A stretch of 64,000 nucleotides of DNA from Gordonia polyisoprenivorans NBRC 16320 = JCM 10675 (GTDB lineage: Bacteria > Actinomycetota > Actinomycetes > Mycobacteriales > Mycobacteriaceae). The position numbers were made by a program, and so were the translations under genes. The DNA is taken from NCBI RefSeq assembly GCF_000241325.1, contig NZ_BAEI01000001.1, forward strand, positions 1-64,000, read 5' to 3'. Shown one piece after another: positions 8,811-17,770 of the stretch. Position 1 is the first letter of the stretch, and every line of letters starts with the position of its first letter. The notes beneath the pieces are model-generated. The model made no database searches. It saw only the letters and a list, made by a program, of their open reading frames with translations, and had not been told where the DNA came from.

Positions 8811-8866
8811 CCGGCCGTCGGTGACCCGTCGATCTCGTCGGCCGCGCCCGACGAGACAATGAACCG

Positions 8867-9580
8867 ATGACCGCCACCATCACCGCCGCCGTCTTCGGTG
8901 GTATCGACGACCACTCGCGTCCCGCACTGACCTTCTACGACGACGCCACCGGCGAACGCACCGAGCTCAGCTGGGCGACCCTGGGTAACTGGGCGGCCAA
9001 GACCGCCAACCTCCTCGTCGACGAAGTGCTGCTCGAGCCCGGCGATCCCGTCATCGTCGACCTTCCCGAACATTGGCAGACCGCGGGCATCCTGCTCGGC
9101 TGCTGGTGGGCCGGCGCCGAGGTGCACACCCGCGCCGAGGCCGACCTGTTCGGCGATGCCACGGTCGGCTTCACCGATCGAGACCACGTCGACGCCCATC
9201 CCGATGTCGAAGACCTGATCGTCGCGCCACTCGACCCGTTCGCCATGCCGGTCCCCGGCCTCCCGCCCGGTGTGTCCGACTACGGCACCCGCGTACGCAT
9301 CCACGGCGATCAGTTCGCCGGACCGGCTCATGCCGGTGGCGCCCTGGACGGCCGCACCACAACCGAGGTGCTCGACGCCGCGCACGCGGCCGCCGCCGGC
9401 GCCGGCATCACGCCCGGCGGCCGGGTGCTCTCCACCCTCGAATGGGCCAGCGCCACCGGCATCGTCGACCATTTCCTGGCACCGCTGTCGGTGGGCGCCG
9501 GGCTCGTGTGGGTGGCCAACCCGGACGGCGACCAGTCTGCGCGCGCCACCACCGAACGCGCCGGGGTCGTCCTGACCTGA
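8867..9580 (+). CDS. TIGR03089 family protein (adenylate-forming-like, truncated)
   Basis: 237 residues, matching the actinobacterial TIGR03089 family found at the same place in M. tuberculosis (Rv3268). It resembles the N-terminal part of AMP-binding acyl-CoA synthetases (TFYDDATGERTELSWATLGNWAAKTANLL). It lacks the C-terminal AMP-binding and ligase motifs, so it is unlikely to be an active ligase. Function unknown. Its position beside LCP and rhamnose genes is conserved and suggests an envelope link, which is inference only. Confidence 0.8.
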   Translation: MTATITAAVFGGIDDHSRPALTFYDDATGERTELSWATLGNWAAKTANLLVDEVLLEPGDPVIVDLPEHWQTAGILLGCWWAGAEVHTRAEADLFGDATVGFTDRDHVDAHPDVEDLIVAPLDPFAMPVPGLPPGVSDYGTRVRIHGDQFAGPAHAGGALDGRTTTEVLDAAHAAAAGAGITPGGRVLSTLEWASATGIVDHFLAPLSVGAGLVWVANPDGDQSARATTERAGVVLT

Positions 9581-9593
9581 CACACGCGTGCCC

Positions 9594-9662
9594 GCCATAC
9601 GGCACAGCGTTCTCATGCCATACGGCACAGCGTTCTCATGCCATACGGCACAGTGGTCTCAT
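9594..9662. repeat. 23-bp tandem repeat (3 copies) ending at a start codon
   Basis: Units at 9594-9616, 9617-9639 and 9640-9662. The first two are identical; the third differs at two positions (CAGTGGTCTC for CAGCGTTCTC). Each ends in CTCAT followed by G, so each makes an ATG (9615, 9638, 9661). Because 23 is not a multiple of three, the ATGs fall in three different frames; only the last opens the oxidoreductase gene. No spacers are present, so this is not a CRISPR array. Confidence 0.93.
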
Positions 9663-10035
9663 GGAGCTGCCCGCCACCCTGGCCCGTGTCAACAAACGCC
9701 TCACCAACCCGATCCAGCGCCTGTGGGCGCCGCACCTGGCGCCGTGGGCAATGGTCGAGCACACCGGACGGAGCTCCGGGCGTCGCTATCGAACGCCGGT
9801 GCTTGCCTGGGCCGGCGGCGACACCCTCGCCGTCGTGCTGGCCTACGGACGCGATACCGACTGGGTGCGTAACGTCCTCGCCGCCGGCGGCTGCGACATC
9901 ACCCGGCGCGGGAAGCATTTCCATCTGGTGCGGCCCCGGATCATCCCGGCGGATTCCCCCGACGTCGTCCGTGGTGCGCGTCCGTTCGCGTCGGCGTTCG
10001 CGTGGGTCCTCATCGGCACCCTGGAGCCGGCATGA
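9661..10035 (+). CDS. Nitroreductase/deazaflavin (F420)-dependent oxidoreductase family protein
   Basis: 124 residues of the split-barrel family that includes Ddn-like F420H2-dependent reductases in mycobacteria. Family features are MVEHTGRSSGRRYRTPV (about 31-47) and YGRDTDWVRNVLAAGGCDI. F420 dependence is a family inference, since the cofactor cannot be read from sequence. The ATG at 9661 is the last of three tandemly duplicated ATGs; no clear ribosome site precedes it. Its stop overlaps the ATG of the next gene (ATGA), so the two are probably co-translated. Confidence 0.82.
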   Translation: MELPATLARVNKRLTNPIQRLWAPHLAPWAMVEHTGRSSGRRYRTPVLAWAGGDTLAVVLAYGRDTDWVRNVLAAGGCDITRRGKHFHLVRPRIIPADSPDVVRGARPFASAFAWVLIGTLEPA

Positions 10036-10874
10036 CCGACGATTCGCTCGACGACTTCTCGGTAGCCGACGAGACCTACCTCGGCACGACGCGGCGGGTG
10101 TATCGCAAGGGCACCGGTCCGGCGGTGATCATCATCGCCGAGATCCCGGGCATCTCCCCGGATGTGGCAGATTTCGCGCGGCGCGTCGCCAACATCGGTG
10201 CGACCGCGGTGATGCCGTCGGTGTACGGCGTCGACGGTCGGGACCCCTCCCCCGACGCACGCGGAACCCTCAGGGCCGCAACGGAAATGGTCGGGACCAT
10301 CGCCAAGGCGTGCATCTCCCGGGAGTTCTCGGTCCTCGCGACCGGAAAGACCTCACCGATCGTCGACTGGCTCCGCGCGCTCGCCGCCGACGAGCACCGG
10401 CGCTGCGGCGGCGTCGGGGTCGGCGCGATCGGGATGTGTTTCACCGGCGGATTCGCCCTCGGCATGGCCACCGACGAGCGACTGCTCGCCCCGGTGCTGG
10501 CCCAACCGTCACTGCCGTTCGCGATCACGCCCCGCCGGGCTCGCTCGATCGACGTCTCCGACGCCGACCTCGCCACCGTCGCCACCCGCTGTGCGGCCGG
10601 ACTACAGGTGATGGGGGTGCGTTTCGAGGGCGACCGGATGTCCCCACCATCACGATTCGAGAACCTGCGACGCCTACTCGGCGATGCGTTCATCTCGATC
10701 GAATTGCCGGACTCCGCGGCCAACCCGGAGTCGCCGATGCCGACGCCGCACGCGGCACTCACCATCGATCTCGTCGACGAACCCGGAGCGCCGACCCGCG
10801 ATGCCCTCGACCAGGTTCTCGACTTCCTCACCCGCCGACTGCAACTCGAGCGGGGTCCGGAATCCCCGGGCTGA
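10032..10874 (+). CDS. Dienelactone hydrolase family protein
   Basis: 280-residue alpha/beta-hydrolase of the dienelactone hydrolase family. The nucleophile elbow is GMCFTGG (Cys nucleophile, as in DLH), and AIIIAEIPG-type sequence near the N-terminus forms the oxyanion region. The start overlaps the preceding stop (ATGA). Substrate unknown; the family cleaves cyclic or ester bonds of aromatic-degradation intermediates and also unrelated esters. The last codons form the left arm of a strong hairpin facing the purE stop. Confidence 0.82.
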   Translation: MTDDSLDDFSVADETYLGTTRRVYRKGTGPAVIIIAEIPGISPDVADFARRVANIGATAVMPSVYGVDGRDPSPDARGTLRAATEMVGTIAKACISREFSVLATGKTSPIVDWLRALAADEHRRCGGVGVGAIGMCFTGGFALGMATDERLLAPVLAQPSLPFAITPRRARSIDVSDADLATVATRCAAGLQVMGVRFEGDRMSPPSRFENLRRLLGDAFISIELPDSAANPESPMPTPHAALTIDLVDEPGAPTRDALDQVLDFLTRRLQLERGPESPG

Positions 10875-10890
10875 GACGCCCGGACCCCGC
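10850..10890. terminator. Perfect 11-bp inverted repeat between convergent genes
   Basis: Left arm GCGGGGTCCGG (10850-10860) and right arm CCGGACCCCGC (10880-10890) are perfectly complementary around a 19-base loop. It spans the end of the hydrolase gene and stops just before the purE stop. Position between convergent genes suggests a bidirectional terminator. There is no T-tract, which is common in high-GC actinobacteria. Confidence 0.6.
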
Positions 10891-10893
10891 GTA

Positions 10894-11463
10894 TCAGTCG
10901 CCCAGCAGCTTCTGACGCAGGGCGGCGTCCTTGTCGAGGACCATTTGCTCGAGACCGGACTGGAACGCCGACATCCGTGCGCGCAGGGCGGCATCGGCGG
11001 CCCCGAGGATGCGGACCGCGAGCAGCCCCGCATTACGGGCGCCGCCGATCGACACCGTCGCCACCGGCACACCCGCCGGCATCTGCACGATCGACAGCAA
11101 CGAATCGAGTCCGTCGAGATGACGCAGCGGCACCGGCACACCGATCACCGGCAGCGGGGTCGCGGCGGCGACCATGCCCGGCAGGTGCGCGGCACCACCG
11201 GCGCCGGCGATGATCACCTCGATGCCGGCGTCGGCGGCACCGGTCGCATAGTCGAGCATCCGCTGCGGGGTGCGGTGCGCCGAGACCACGCCCACCTCGA
11301 ACGGCACGTCGAACTCGGCGAGCGCTTCGGCAGCGAGTTGCATTGTCGGCCAATCGGAGTCGCTGCCCATGATCAGGCCCACCCGGGCGCGGTGCACATC
11401 CGCCCGGGCGTCGTCGGCCCGGGTGTCGTCGACCTGCGCCCCGCTCTCGGTCTGCTCGCTCAT
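10894..11463 (-). CDS. purE: N5-carboxyaminoimidazole ribonucleotide mutase
   Basis: PurE converts N5-CAIR to CAIR in purine synthesis. 189 residues with the class I signature [14 protein letters not shown], the catalytic-His loop SAHRTPQRM and the substrate loop [12 protein letters not shown]. An N-terminal stretch of about 26 acidic residues precedes the conserved core. The ATG at 11463 overlaps the purK stop (ATGA), giving coupled synthesis of consecutive enzymes. Same pair and order as Rv3275c-Rv3276c. Confidence 0.95.
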   Translation of the reverse strand: MSEQTESGAQVDDTRADDARADVHRARVGLIMGSDSDWPTMQLAAEALAEFDVPFEVGVVSAHRTPQRMLDYATGAADAGIEVIIAGAGGAAHLPGMVAAATPLPVIGVPVPLRHLDGLDSLLSIVQMPAGVPVATVSIGGARNAGLLAVRILGAADAALRARMSAFQSGLEQMVLDKDAALRQKLLGD

Positions 11464-12761
11464 CAGTGCCCTTCCCATCCGTCGGTCCACACCGCGTGCG
11501 ACATCCAGTGCGCCGCCCGCTCGGCACGCTCCCGAACCGTCGCGAGGTCGTCGTCGCGTGCCCCGACGATATTCACATGCCCGATCTTGCGATCCGCCCG
11601 CTCCCCCTTGCCGTACAGGTGCACCTTCGCGTCCGGCATCCGCGCCATCAGGTGATGAAGCCGCTCGTCCATCGACATCGACGGCGCATCCGGCGCGCCG
11701 AGAATGTTGGCCATCACGGTCAACGGCGCGCTCGGGGCGGTGTCGCCGAGCGGATAGTCACACACCGCGCGCAGATGCTGTTCGAACTGCGAGGTGACCG
11801 CCCCGTCCATGGTCCAGTGGCCGCTGTTGTGCGGACGCATCGCGAGTTCGTTGACCAGCAGCGTGCCTTCGGTGGTCTCGAACAACTCCATCGCCATCAC
11901 CCCGACCACCCCGAGTTCGCGTGCCAGCCGCAGCGCCATCTCCTGCGCCGCCGCGGCGAGGTCGGGGTCGAGATCTGGTGCGGGCGCCAGCACCACCGCG
12001 CACTGCCCCTTGCGCTGGATGGTCTCCACCACCGGCCACGCAGCGCCCTGGCCGAACGGCGATCGGGCGATCATCGCCGACAACTCGCGACGCATGGCCA
12101 CCTTCTGCTCGGCGATCAGATCCACCCCGGCATCGAACTGCTCGTCGAAGACCGCCAACGCGGCGTCCCGGTCGTCGAGAATCCACACCCCGCGACCGTC
12201 GTATCCACCACGGACCGCCTTGAGCACGATCGACCAGTCGTGCCGGTCACCGAAGTCGATGAGACGGCCACGCGCCAACCCGAGATCGCCTGCCAGATCC
12301 GCGAAGTCGGGTACCGGCAGTCCCAGCTCCGACAGCCGGACGCGCATCGCCTGCTTGTCCTGGGCGAAATGCAGCGCCTTCGACGGCGGCAGCACCGACA
12401 CGCCATCGGCCTCGAGCGCCTGCAGGTGTGCCAGCGGGACGCCCTCGTGGTCGAAGGTCAACGCCACCGCACCCGCGGCGGCGCGGCGCAGATCGTCGAG
12501 GTCGTCGTGCGATCCCAGCACCACGTCGGCACTGACCTGCGCGGCCGGATCGTCGGGACCGGCCGCGAGGACACGCAGGCACTGACCGAGCGCGATGGCC
12601 GCCTGATGGGTCATCCGTGCCAGCTGTCCACCGCCGATCATGGTGACCGTCGGCATACCGGCGAAGGTGCCGCCGGCACGCGCGGAACCAGGAGCGGGAG
12701 GGGTCCTCGGCGCGCCGAGATCGTCGGCAGCGCCACCGTCGGATGAGCTCACGCGGTCCAT
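11463..12761 (-). CDS. purK: N5-carboxyaminoimidazole ribonucleotide synthase
   Basis: PurK uses ATP and bicarbonate to make N5-CAIR from AIR, feeding PurE. ATP-grasp enzyme; the core starts at [19 protein letters not shown] and includes [15 protein letters not shown] and [16 protein letters not shown] took the ATG at 12761, giving 432 residues and a Pro/Gly-rich leader of about 35 residues. An internal ATG at 12656 ([10 protein letters not shown]) gives 397 residues and fits many PurK proteins equally well; neither start has a strong ribosome site. It diverges from gtrA with about 80 bases between them. Confidence 0.94.
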   Translation of the reverse strand: MDRVSSSDGGAADDLGAPRTPPAPGSARAGGTFAGMPTVTMIGGGQLARMTHQAAIALGQCLRVLAAGPDDPAAQVSADVVLGSHDDLDDLRRAAAGAVALTFDHEGVPLAHLQALEADGVSVLPPSKALHFAQDKQAMRVRLSELGLPVPDFADLAGDLGLARGRLIDFGDRHDWSIVLKAVRGGYDGRGVWILDDRDAALAVFDEQFDAGVDLIAEQKVAMRRELSAMIARSPFGQGAAWPVVETIQRKGQCAVVLAPAPDLDPDLAAAAQEMALRLARELGVVGVMAMELFETTEGTLLVNELAMRPHNSGHWTMDGAVTSQFEQHLRAVCDYPLGDTAPSAPLTVMANILGAPDAPSMSMDERLHHLMARMPDAKVHLYGKGERADRKIGHVNIVGARDDDLATVRERAERAAHWMSHAVWTDGWEGH

Positions 12762-12839
12762 CGTGGCACGCCTGCCATGTCCGATGCATGACCGACCGGG
12801 AGAAGTCACCGGCCGCCCCGAGTCCTACACTCGACTCTT

Positions 12840-13400
12840 GTGCCGTTCATCGATGACGTGGTGGCCCGCCTGCCCGAGCCCGTCCGGCACCAGCTCATGC
12901 GACACCACGAACTCATCAAGTTCGCGCTCGTCGGTGGCACCACCTTCGTGTTCGATGCGGCCATCTTCTACACCCTGACGCTCACCATCCTCGAGACCAA
13001 GCCCGTCATCGCCAAGATCATCTCGGGCGTACTCGCCACCATCCTCAGCTACATCCTCAACCGTGAATGGGCATTCAAGAACCGCGGCGGGCGTGAACGC
13101 GCGCACGAGGCCTTCCTGTTCTTCGTCATCAGCGGCATCGGCGTCGTCCTGCAGGCCGCGCCACTGTGGGTGGCCAACAACCTCTTCGACATCCGGGCCA
13201 ATCTGTCGACCACCGAACTCGTCGTCGTCGACTTCGTCCTCGGCTTCCTCATCGGCAACGTGCTGCAGATGGCGTTCCGCTTCTGGGCGCTGCGACGATT
13301 CGCCTTTCCCGAGGAGAACCTCCGCGGCGGCGACGCCGGATCCACCGACCTGCATCCGAACGCCGAGGAACTCAACGATGAGGAACTCGGTCATGCCTGA
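12840..13400 (+). CDS. GtrA-family membrane protein
   Basis: 186 residues with four predicted membrane helices (FALVGGTTFVFDAAIFYTL, ISGVLATILSYILNREW, FFVISGIGVVLQAAPLWV, DFVLGFLIGNVLQMAFRFW). This is the GtrA-like pattern seen in flippases or accessory proteins for polyprenyl-linked sugars. Syntenic with Rv3277. GTG start. The last 29 bases overlap the 3' end of the convergent histidine kinase gene. Confidence 0.87.
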   Translation: MPFIDDVVARLPEPVRHQLMRHHELIKFALVGGTTFVFDAAIFYTLTLTILETKPVIAKIISGVLATILSYILNREWAFKNRGGRERAHEAFLFFVISGIGVVLQAAPLWVANNLFDIRANLSTTELVVVDFVLGFLIGNVLQMAFRFWALRRFAFPEENLRGGDAGSTDLHPNAEELNDEELGHA

Positions 13401-14712
13401 GGTGACCGCCTGATCCGTCGGCGGTCTCCGACCCCTGTGCCGCCGAGGGCACCACGATCGAGAACACCGGCGGACGGCGATGCGCGAGTTCGAGGCGTCC
13501 GCCGTCGGCCTCGACCAACGCCCGCGCCAGCGACAGCCCCACGCCCGTTCCCGCCCGGCCGGTGCCGCTGCCCGCGGAGAAACCGCGTCGGAAGATCGAC
13601 TGGGCGATGTCGTCGGCGACGCCCTTGCCCTCGTCGGCGACCGTGATGCGCACCATGTCGCCGGCGAGCTCTCCGACGTCGATCCGGCATTGCCCGGCGC
13701 CGTGCTGCAGGGCATTGTCTACCAGGACGCTGACCGCCTCACGCAGCCGCCCGGGCTGGGCGCTCAACGCGCACACCGGCCCGCTGAAGGCGACGGTCAC
13801 CTCGCGGCCCTGGGCGGCGAAGGCATTCTCGAAGTCACCGACGAGCCGCGTCAGCAACTCGGTGACATCGATCGACTGCATCGGGGCCGGGTCGTCACGG
13901 GATGCCGCGACCATCTCGTCGAGCTCACCGGAGAGCCGCTCGACCTGATCGAGGGCGGCCTCGGCCTCCCCGACGACCGCCGGATCGTCGTGCAACGACA
14001 GCTCGTCGAGACGCAATTGGATCGCGGTGAGCCGGCTGCGCAGCTGATGGGACACGTCGCCGACGATCTCGCCCTCGCGTTCGAGACGCAACGCGATCTC
14101 GGTGTTCGCGTCGCCGAGCGCTCGCGAGACCCGGTCGAGTTCGACGATCCCGTACGTCCGCCATTCCGAGCGGAAATCGCCGCGCGCCATCGCCGTGGCC
14201 CGATGGGCGAGGTCGATGACCGGGTCGGCGATTCGTCCCGCGGTGACCGCCGCGACGACGGTGCCCGCGGCCAGCGACGAGGCCACCACGATCGTGACGA
14301 TGCCGACCGCGGCGAGCTGATCACCGCGGACGTCGTTGCGGGGGATCTCCAGGATCAGCGATCCGGCATCACCGAGCCCGATGGAGTCCGAGATCGTCGC
14401 ACCGTCGATCTCGGCCCCCACGGCGCGGGTGGCCGAGTGCCCGTCGGGAGCCACGTAGGTCAGGATCAGACGGCCCTGATCGGGGATCAGCGACCGCAGC
14501 GGCGGCGAATCCAGCAGCGCGGGATCGAGCGTCGCGTCGCGCCCGTCGTCGGTCCGGATGAGTTGATCCGAGATCGACTTGAGCCGGCTGTCGAGGGTCT
14601 GGTGGGCGCTGTCGGCGACCCACCACCACGCGATCACCGACAGCGGAATGCCCAGTGCGGCACCGACCGCCAACAACATGGCGATCATCGTGTACAGGAT
14701 GCGACGGCGCAT
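13372..14712 (-). CDS. Two-component sensor histidine kinase
   Basis: 446-residue membrane sensor kinase. First helix about 5-30, a short extracytoplasmic domain, second helix about 140-165, HAMP-like linker, then the kinase core. The H-box is GDVSHQLRSRLTAIQ (H222), N-box VDNALQHG, G1 DEGKGV and G2 GTGVGLSLA. The ATG at 14712 is 14 bases after the regulator stop. It is not part of the M. tuberculosis order at this position (Rv3277-Rv3278c), so it is an addition to the conserved block. The signal sensed is unknown. The 3' end overlaps gtrA tail to tail. Confidence 0.92.
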   Translation of the reverse strand: MRRRILYTMIAMLLAVGAALGIPLSVIAWWWVADSAHQTLDSRLKSISDQLIRTDDGRDATLDPALLDSPPLRSLIPDQGRLILTYVAPDGHSATRAVGAEIDGATISDSIGLGDAGSLILEIPRNDVRGDQLAAVGIVTIVVASSLAAGTVVAAVTAGRIADPVIDLAHRATAMARGDFRSEWRTYGIVELDRVSRALGDANTEIALRLEREGEIVGDVSHQLRSRLTAIQLRLDELSLHDDPAVVGEAEAALDQVERLSGELDEMVAASRDDPAPMQSIDVTELLTRLVGDFENAFAAQGREVTVAFSGPVCALSAQPGRLREAVSVLVDNALQHGAGQCRIDVGELAGDMVRITVADEGKGVADDIAQSIFRRGFSAGSGTGRAGTGVGLSLARALVEADGGRLELAHRRPPVFSIVVPSAAQGSETADGSGGHLRHDRVPHR

Positions 14713-14726
14713 GGATCGATCGCGGG

Positions 14727-15404
14727 CTACGGATCGAAACGGAAACCGACACCACGCACGGTGACGATGTGGCGCGGGCGGTCGTGCCGGTCGTCGCCGA
14801 TCTTGCGACGCAGCCAGGAGATGTGCATGTCGAGGGTCTTCGACGACCGCAGATCCGCCGAACCCCATACCTCCGTGAGGATCTCGTCGCGGCCGACGAC
14901 CTGACCGGCTCGTTCCATCAGGAACCGAAGCAGGTCGAACTCGCGGTTCGCCAACACCAGGTCGGTGCCGTTGAGCGTCGCCCGACGCGCCCGGGCATCC
15001 AACCGTAGATCGCCACCCTCGAGGACGACGTCGTCGGGAGTCTGGCTGCGGCGCAACAGTGCTCGCACCCTCGCGAGCAACTCGGCGAGCCGGAAGGGTT
15101 TGCCGACGTAGTCGTCGGCGCCGGCGTCGAGCCCCACCACGAAGTCCACCTCGTCGGTCCGGGCGGTCAACATCAGTACCGCGAGTTCGGGCTGTTCGAC
15201 CCGTACCCGCCGGCACACCTCGAGTCCGTCGATCTCGGGCAGACCGAGATCGAGGATGAGTAGTTCGAACCGGCCGTCGGCGACCCGTTCGAGGGCCTGC
15301 GTTCCGGTGCCCACGACCTCGCAGCCGTATCCCTCGCGCGCCAGCGCCCGGGCCAACGGTTCGGCGATGGCCGCATCGTCCTCGGCCAACAACACATCGG
15401 TCAT
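14727..15404 (-). CDS. OmpR/PhoB-family response regulator
   Basis: 225 residues. Receiver domain 1-115 with the acidic pocket (AEDD), phospho-acceptor D52 in ILDLGLP, and the conserved Lys in VGKPF. The C-terminal winged helix (about 130-222) has REFDLLRFLMERAGQVVGRDEIL and RHIVTVRGVGFRF. It partners the kinase encoded next. Its ATG overlaps the stop of the PH-domain gene (ATGA), so all three genes are one operon. The 20-bp direct repeats upstream of the operon are candidate binding sites, since this family usually binds direct repeats. Confidence 0.93.
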   Translation of the reverse strand: MTDVLLAEDDAAIAEPLARALAREGYGCEVVGTGTQALERVADGRFELLILDLGLPEIDGLEVCRRVRVEQPELAVLMLTARTDEVDFVVGLDAGADDYVGKPFRLAELLARVRALLRRSQTPDDVVLEGGDLRLDARARRATLNGTDLVLANREFDLLRFLMERAGQVVGRDEILTEVWGSADLRSSKTLDMHISWLRRKIGDDRHDRPRHIVTVRGVGFRFDP

Positions 15405-16012
15405 CGCCGTCGCCCCCATCTGCCATGTCCGGCCTCGTTGCCGTGGGTCGCGCCCGCATCGGCGGCGCCCACCCGATCGTCGTGATCGAAGCGTTCGTCG
15501 TCGGGATCCGGATCGTCGGTCACCTCGAGCACCTCGTGGTAGAGCAGCGCGTGCACACGCTCGACCTGGGGGATGTCGTCGAACGCCAACGGCTCGTCGG
15601 AGGCCGATTCGATGAGCAATGTCCCGGTGCGCAACAACCGGTCGATCGGCCCGTGCCGGAACTCGACGGTGTTGATCCGTCGGATCGGGATGTCGATCCC
15701 CGATCGTGTGAGGATGCCGTGCCGGAAGATCACCCGGCGGTCGGTCAGCACGAAATGCGTGGTCTTCCAGGAGATCAAGGGCCGCAGGAAGAACCAGATC
15801 GTCGCGGCCGCCCAGAGCACCGCCACGGCGACGTAGGCGATCAGGGCACCGGTCCCGGTCAACGACGACGCACTCACCAGCCCGGCGAGCAGGCCGCCGA
15901 TCGCGGTCGCGAGGATGAACAACAGGAACGGACCGAGCAGACACTTCCAGTGCGGATGTCGGTGCAGGACGATCCGCTCACCGGGTGCGAGGTTCTCCCG
16001 CGGATATGCCAT
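15401..16012 (-). CDS. PH-domain membrane protein (Rv3278c-like)
   Basis: 203 residues: two membrane helices (about 28-75, LLGPFLLFILATAIGGLLAGL and AYVAVAVLWAAATIWFFL), then a bacterial PH (bPH2) domain with TTHFVLTDRRVIFRHGILTRSGIDIP-type sequence, and an acidic tail. Matches Rv3278c in position. Function unknown; bPH2 proteins often act in envelope homeostasis. It is first gene of an operon with the response regulator and kinase, so it might modulate the same signal (inference). Start at ATG 16012; an ATG 12 bases upstream is possible. Confidence 0.85.
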   Translation of the reverse strand: MAYPRENLAPGERIVLHRHPHWKCLLGPFLLFILATAIGGLLAGLVSASSLTGTGALIAYVAVAVLWAAATIWFFLRPLISWKTTHFVLTDRRVIFRHGILTRSGIDIPIRRINTVEFRHGPIDRLLRTGTLLIESASDEPLAFDDIPQVERVHALLYHEVLEVTDDPDPDDERFDHDDRVGAADAGATHGNEAGHGRWGRRR

Positions 16013-16035
16013 GGCAGCAAGCATAGGCCGAGCGG

Positions 16036-16094
16036 CTGTTGACCCGGCCCGCTCGCCGGCGCTCCCGGCGCCGCCTGTTGACCCGGCCCGCTCG
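16036..16094. repeat. 20-bp direct repeat pair in a divergent promoter region
   Basis: CTGTTGACCCGGCCCGCTCG occurs at 16036-16055 and again, identical, at 16075-16094, with a 39-base period. Both copies lie between the PH-domain/two-component operon and the divergent small membrane protein. They contain TTGACC, which resembles a -35 element. They could be regulator sites or a simple duplication. Confidence 0.85.
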
Positions 16095-16170
16095 ACGCGG
16101 TCATGCTCGAGCCCTGTCCGATCTCGGTAGAATGACGCAGACCACAGCGACGAGAGGTTCAGGAGCTTTC

Positions 16171-16797
16171 ATGACCTATCGCGATCCCCGGGATCCCCGC
16201 ACCGCGAAGTACGAACCCGGATACGCGCCGGAGTCGCGTGCCTACAGCCAACAGGATCCGACGTACTACCAGGACCCGGGCCATGCGGGGCCGGGCTATC
16301 AGAACAGCGGCTACCAGGACCCCGGCTACGCGCAGCAGCCCCCGGGCCGGCCCGCGCGCCCGCGCCGCACCATCGGCCCCGACATCAACGTCGGGATGTT
16401 CGTCGGCGGCATCGTGATGACCGGCGTCGTCACCGGCCTGGCCGCCTGGCTGGTCGCCTGGATCATTCGGGCGATCGTCGAGCGGGTGAATGCCGCGGGC
16501 AAGTTCGGGGTGTGGAATCCGGTCGCGCAGGACGAGTTCTGGTTCGCGATCGTCGGCTTCCTCACCGCTCTGGCCGCCGGCGCCCTGTGGTACGTGCTGC
16601 AGGTCATCACGCCGTCGCCGGACCAGTTCTTCCGGTGGGTGGTCGGCCTGCTGATCGCCGCCGCGGTGATCATTCCGCTCGTGCTCTCGGCGCAGTTCTC
16701 GGTGGGCCTGGGAACCGCGGTGATGCACCTGGTGATCGGGTTGCCGATCTTCTCGCTCGTACCGGCGATGGGCCACAAATCCCGTAGTACCCGCTGA
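16171..16797 (+). CDS. Small four-helix membrane protein with YQDPG-rich N-terminus (DUF6069-like)
   Basis: 208 residues. The first 65 are hydrophilic and rich in Tyr, Gln, Pro and Gly (YQDPG, GYQNSG, GYQDPG, GYAQQP). Four membrane helices follow (about 75-205). I recall similar proteins as DUF6069 in this order, but cannot confirm that; function unknown. AGGAG lies 8 bases before the ATG, a strong ribosome site that fixes the start. It diverges from the PH-domain operon and converges on birA. Confidence 0.72.
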   Translation: MTYRDPRDPRTAKYEPGYAPESRAYSQQDPTYYQDPGHAGPGYQNSGYQDPGYAQQPPGRPARPRRTIGPDINVGMFVGGIVMTGVVTGLAAWLVAWIIRAIVERVNAAGKFGVWNPVAQDEFWFAIVGFLTALAAGALWYVLQVITPSPDQFFRWVVGLLIAAAVIIPLVLSAQFSVGLGTAVMHLVIGLPIFSLVPAMGHKSRSTR

Positions 16798-16821
16798 CTG
16801 CGTGTACGCCGGCGCACGCGC

Positions 16822-17643
16822 TCAGTCCGCGACGGGCCGCAGATGCACCACGTCGCCCGCCGCCGCGGTGAAGCGTTCTCCCCCATCGCGTTCGATCACG
16901 ATGCGCCCGTTGTCGTCGACATCGACGGCCTGACCGACGATCTCGGTGTCGCCGGGTAGCAGAAGCCGCACCCGACGCCCCAGGGTGTCGCAGCGCTGCC
17001 GGTAGGTCTCGGCGATCGCGTCGAGTCGGTCGGGCCACCCCTGCTCGTCCAGGGCGCGCAGGTACTCGATGGCCAGACCGGCCAGGTCGTCGGCGGCGAG
17101 TTCGCGTCCGGTTTCGATCCGCAGGCTGGTTGCCGTCGGAACGGGCAGGTCATCGGAGGTCAGGTTGGTGTTGAGTCCGGTGCCCACGACGACGACGCCA
17201 CCGTCGGTGGAGGTCACGTACTCGGCGAGGATGCCCGCGATCTTGCGGTCGTCGATCAGGACGTCGTTGGGCCACTTGAGCACCGGTCGCAGACCGCTGT
17301 GCCGTTCGATCGCGGTTGCGGTCGCGATCCCGGTCGTCAGCGACAGCCAGCCCAACTGTTCGGTGTGCGCACCCACCGGCACCACCGCCGAGATGGCGAG
17401 CTGAGCTCCGGCGGGCGCCGACCAGGTCCGCGCCCGACGTCCGCGCCCGGCGGTCTGGTCGGTGGTGATGCGCACCGTGCCCACGAGATCGGACTCGTCG
17501 GCGCGCGCGGCGAGGTCGGCATTGGTCGAACCGGTCGAATCGACCACCTCGACGCGTCGCCAGATGGTGTGGGCGAGATCGGGGGTCCGGGCGTCGATGG
17601 CCGACTGCAGACCGTGCACGGGAGACGTCGCTGGAGTGTTCAT
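16822..17643 (-). CDS. birA: Biotin-[acetyl-CoA-carboxylase] ligase
   Basis: Attaches biotin to the carrier domains of AccA3 and Pyc, both encoded in this window. 273 residues with STGSTNADL, the biotinyl-AMP loop [11 protein letters not shown] and KWPNDVLI. No N-terminal DNA-binding domain is present, so it is a class I ligase and not a repressor. It matches Rv3279c, divergent from accD5 by about 127 bases. The ATG at 17643 was chosen because the conserved core begins about 35 residues later, as in the family. Confidence 0.94.
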   Translation of the reverse strand: MNTPATSPVHGLQSAIDARTPDLAHTIWRRVEVVDSTGSTNADLAARADESDLVGTVRITTDQTAGRGRRARTWSAPAGAQLAISAVVPVGAHTEQLGWLSLTTGIATATAIERHSGLRPVLKWPNDVLIDDRKIAGILAEYVTSTDGGVVVVGTGLNTNLTSDDLPVPTATSLRIETGRELAADDLAGLAIEYLRALDEQGWPDRLDAIAETYRQRCDTLGRRVRLLLPGDTEIVGQAVDVDDNGRIVIERDGGERFTAAAGDVVHLRPVAD

Positions 17644-17731
17644 GACCACTGAGCCTACGACTGAGACGCACATCACCGCAGGTAGCCGACCGATCGCTCG
17701 GAAACATGAGGAATCTCTCACATTGGGGCAG

Positions 17732-17762
17732 TTGACGGAGCGCGCCACGATCTGGCTAGCAT
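17732..17762 (+). promoter_or_regulatory. Candidate sigma-70-type promoter of accD5
   Basis: TTGACG (17732-17737) and TAGCAT (17757-17762) are separated by 19 bases, slightly long. Transcription would begin at or within a few bases of the accD5 ATG (17771), suggesting a leaderless mRNA, common in mycolic-acid actinobacteria. There is no Shine-Dalgarno sequence before the ATG, which agrees. Confidence 0.4.
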
Positions 17763-17770
17763 CGACGTTC

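Noticed and set aside
3269..9662. CRISPR arrays, considered for the tandem repeats at 3.3 and 9.6 kb
   Set aside because: Repeats are directly adjacent with no spacers and no cas genes are present.
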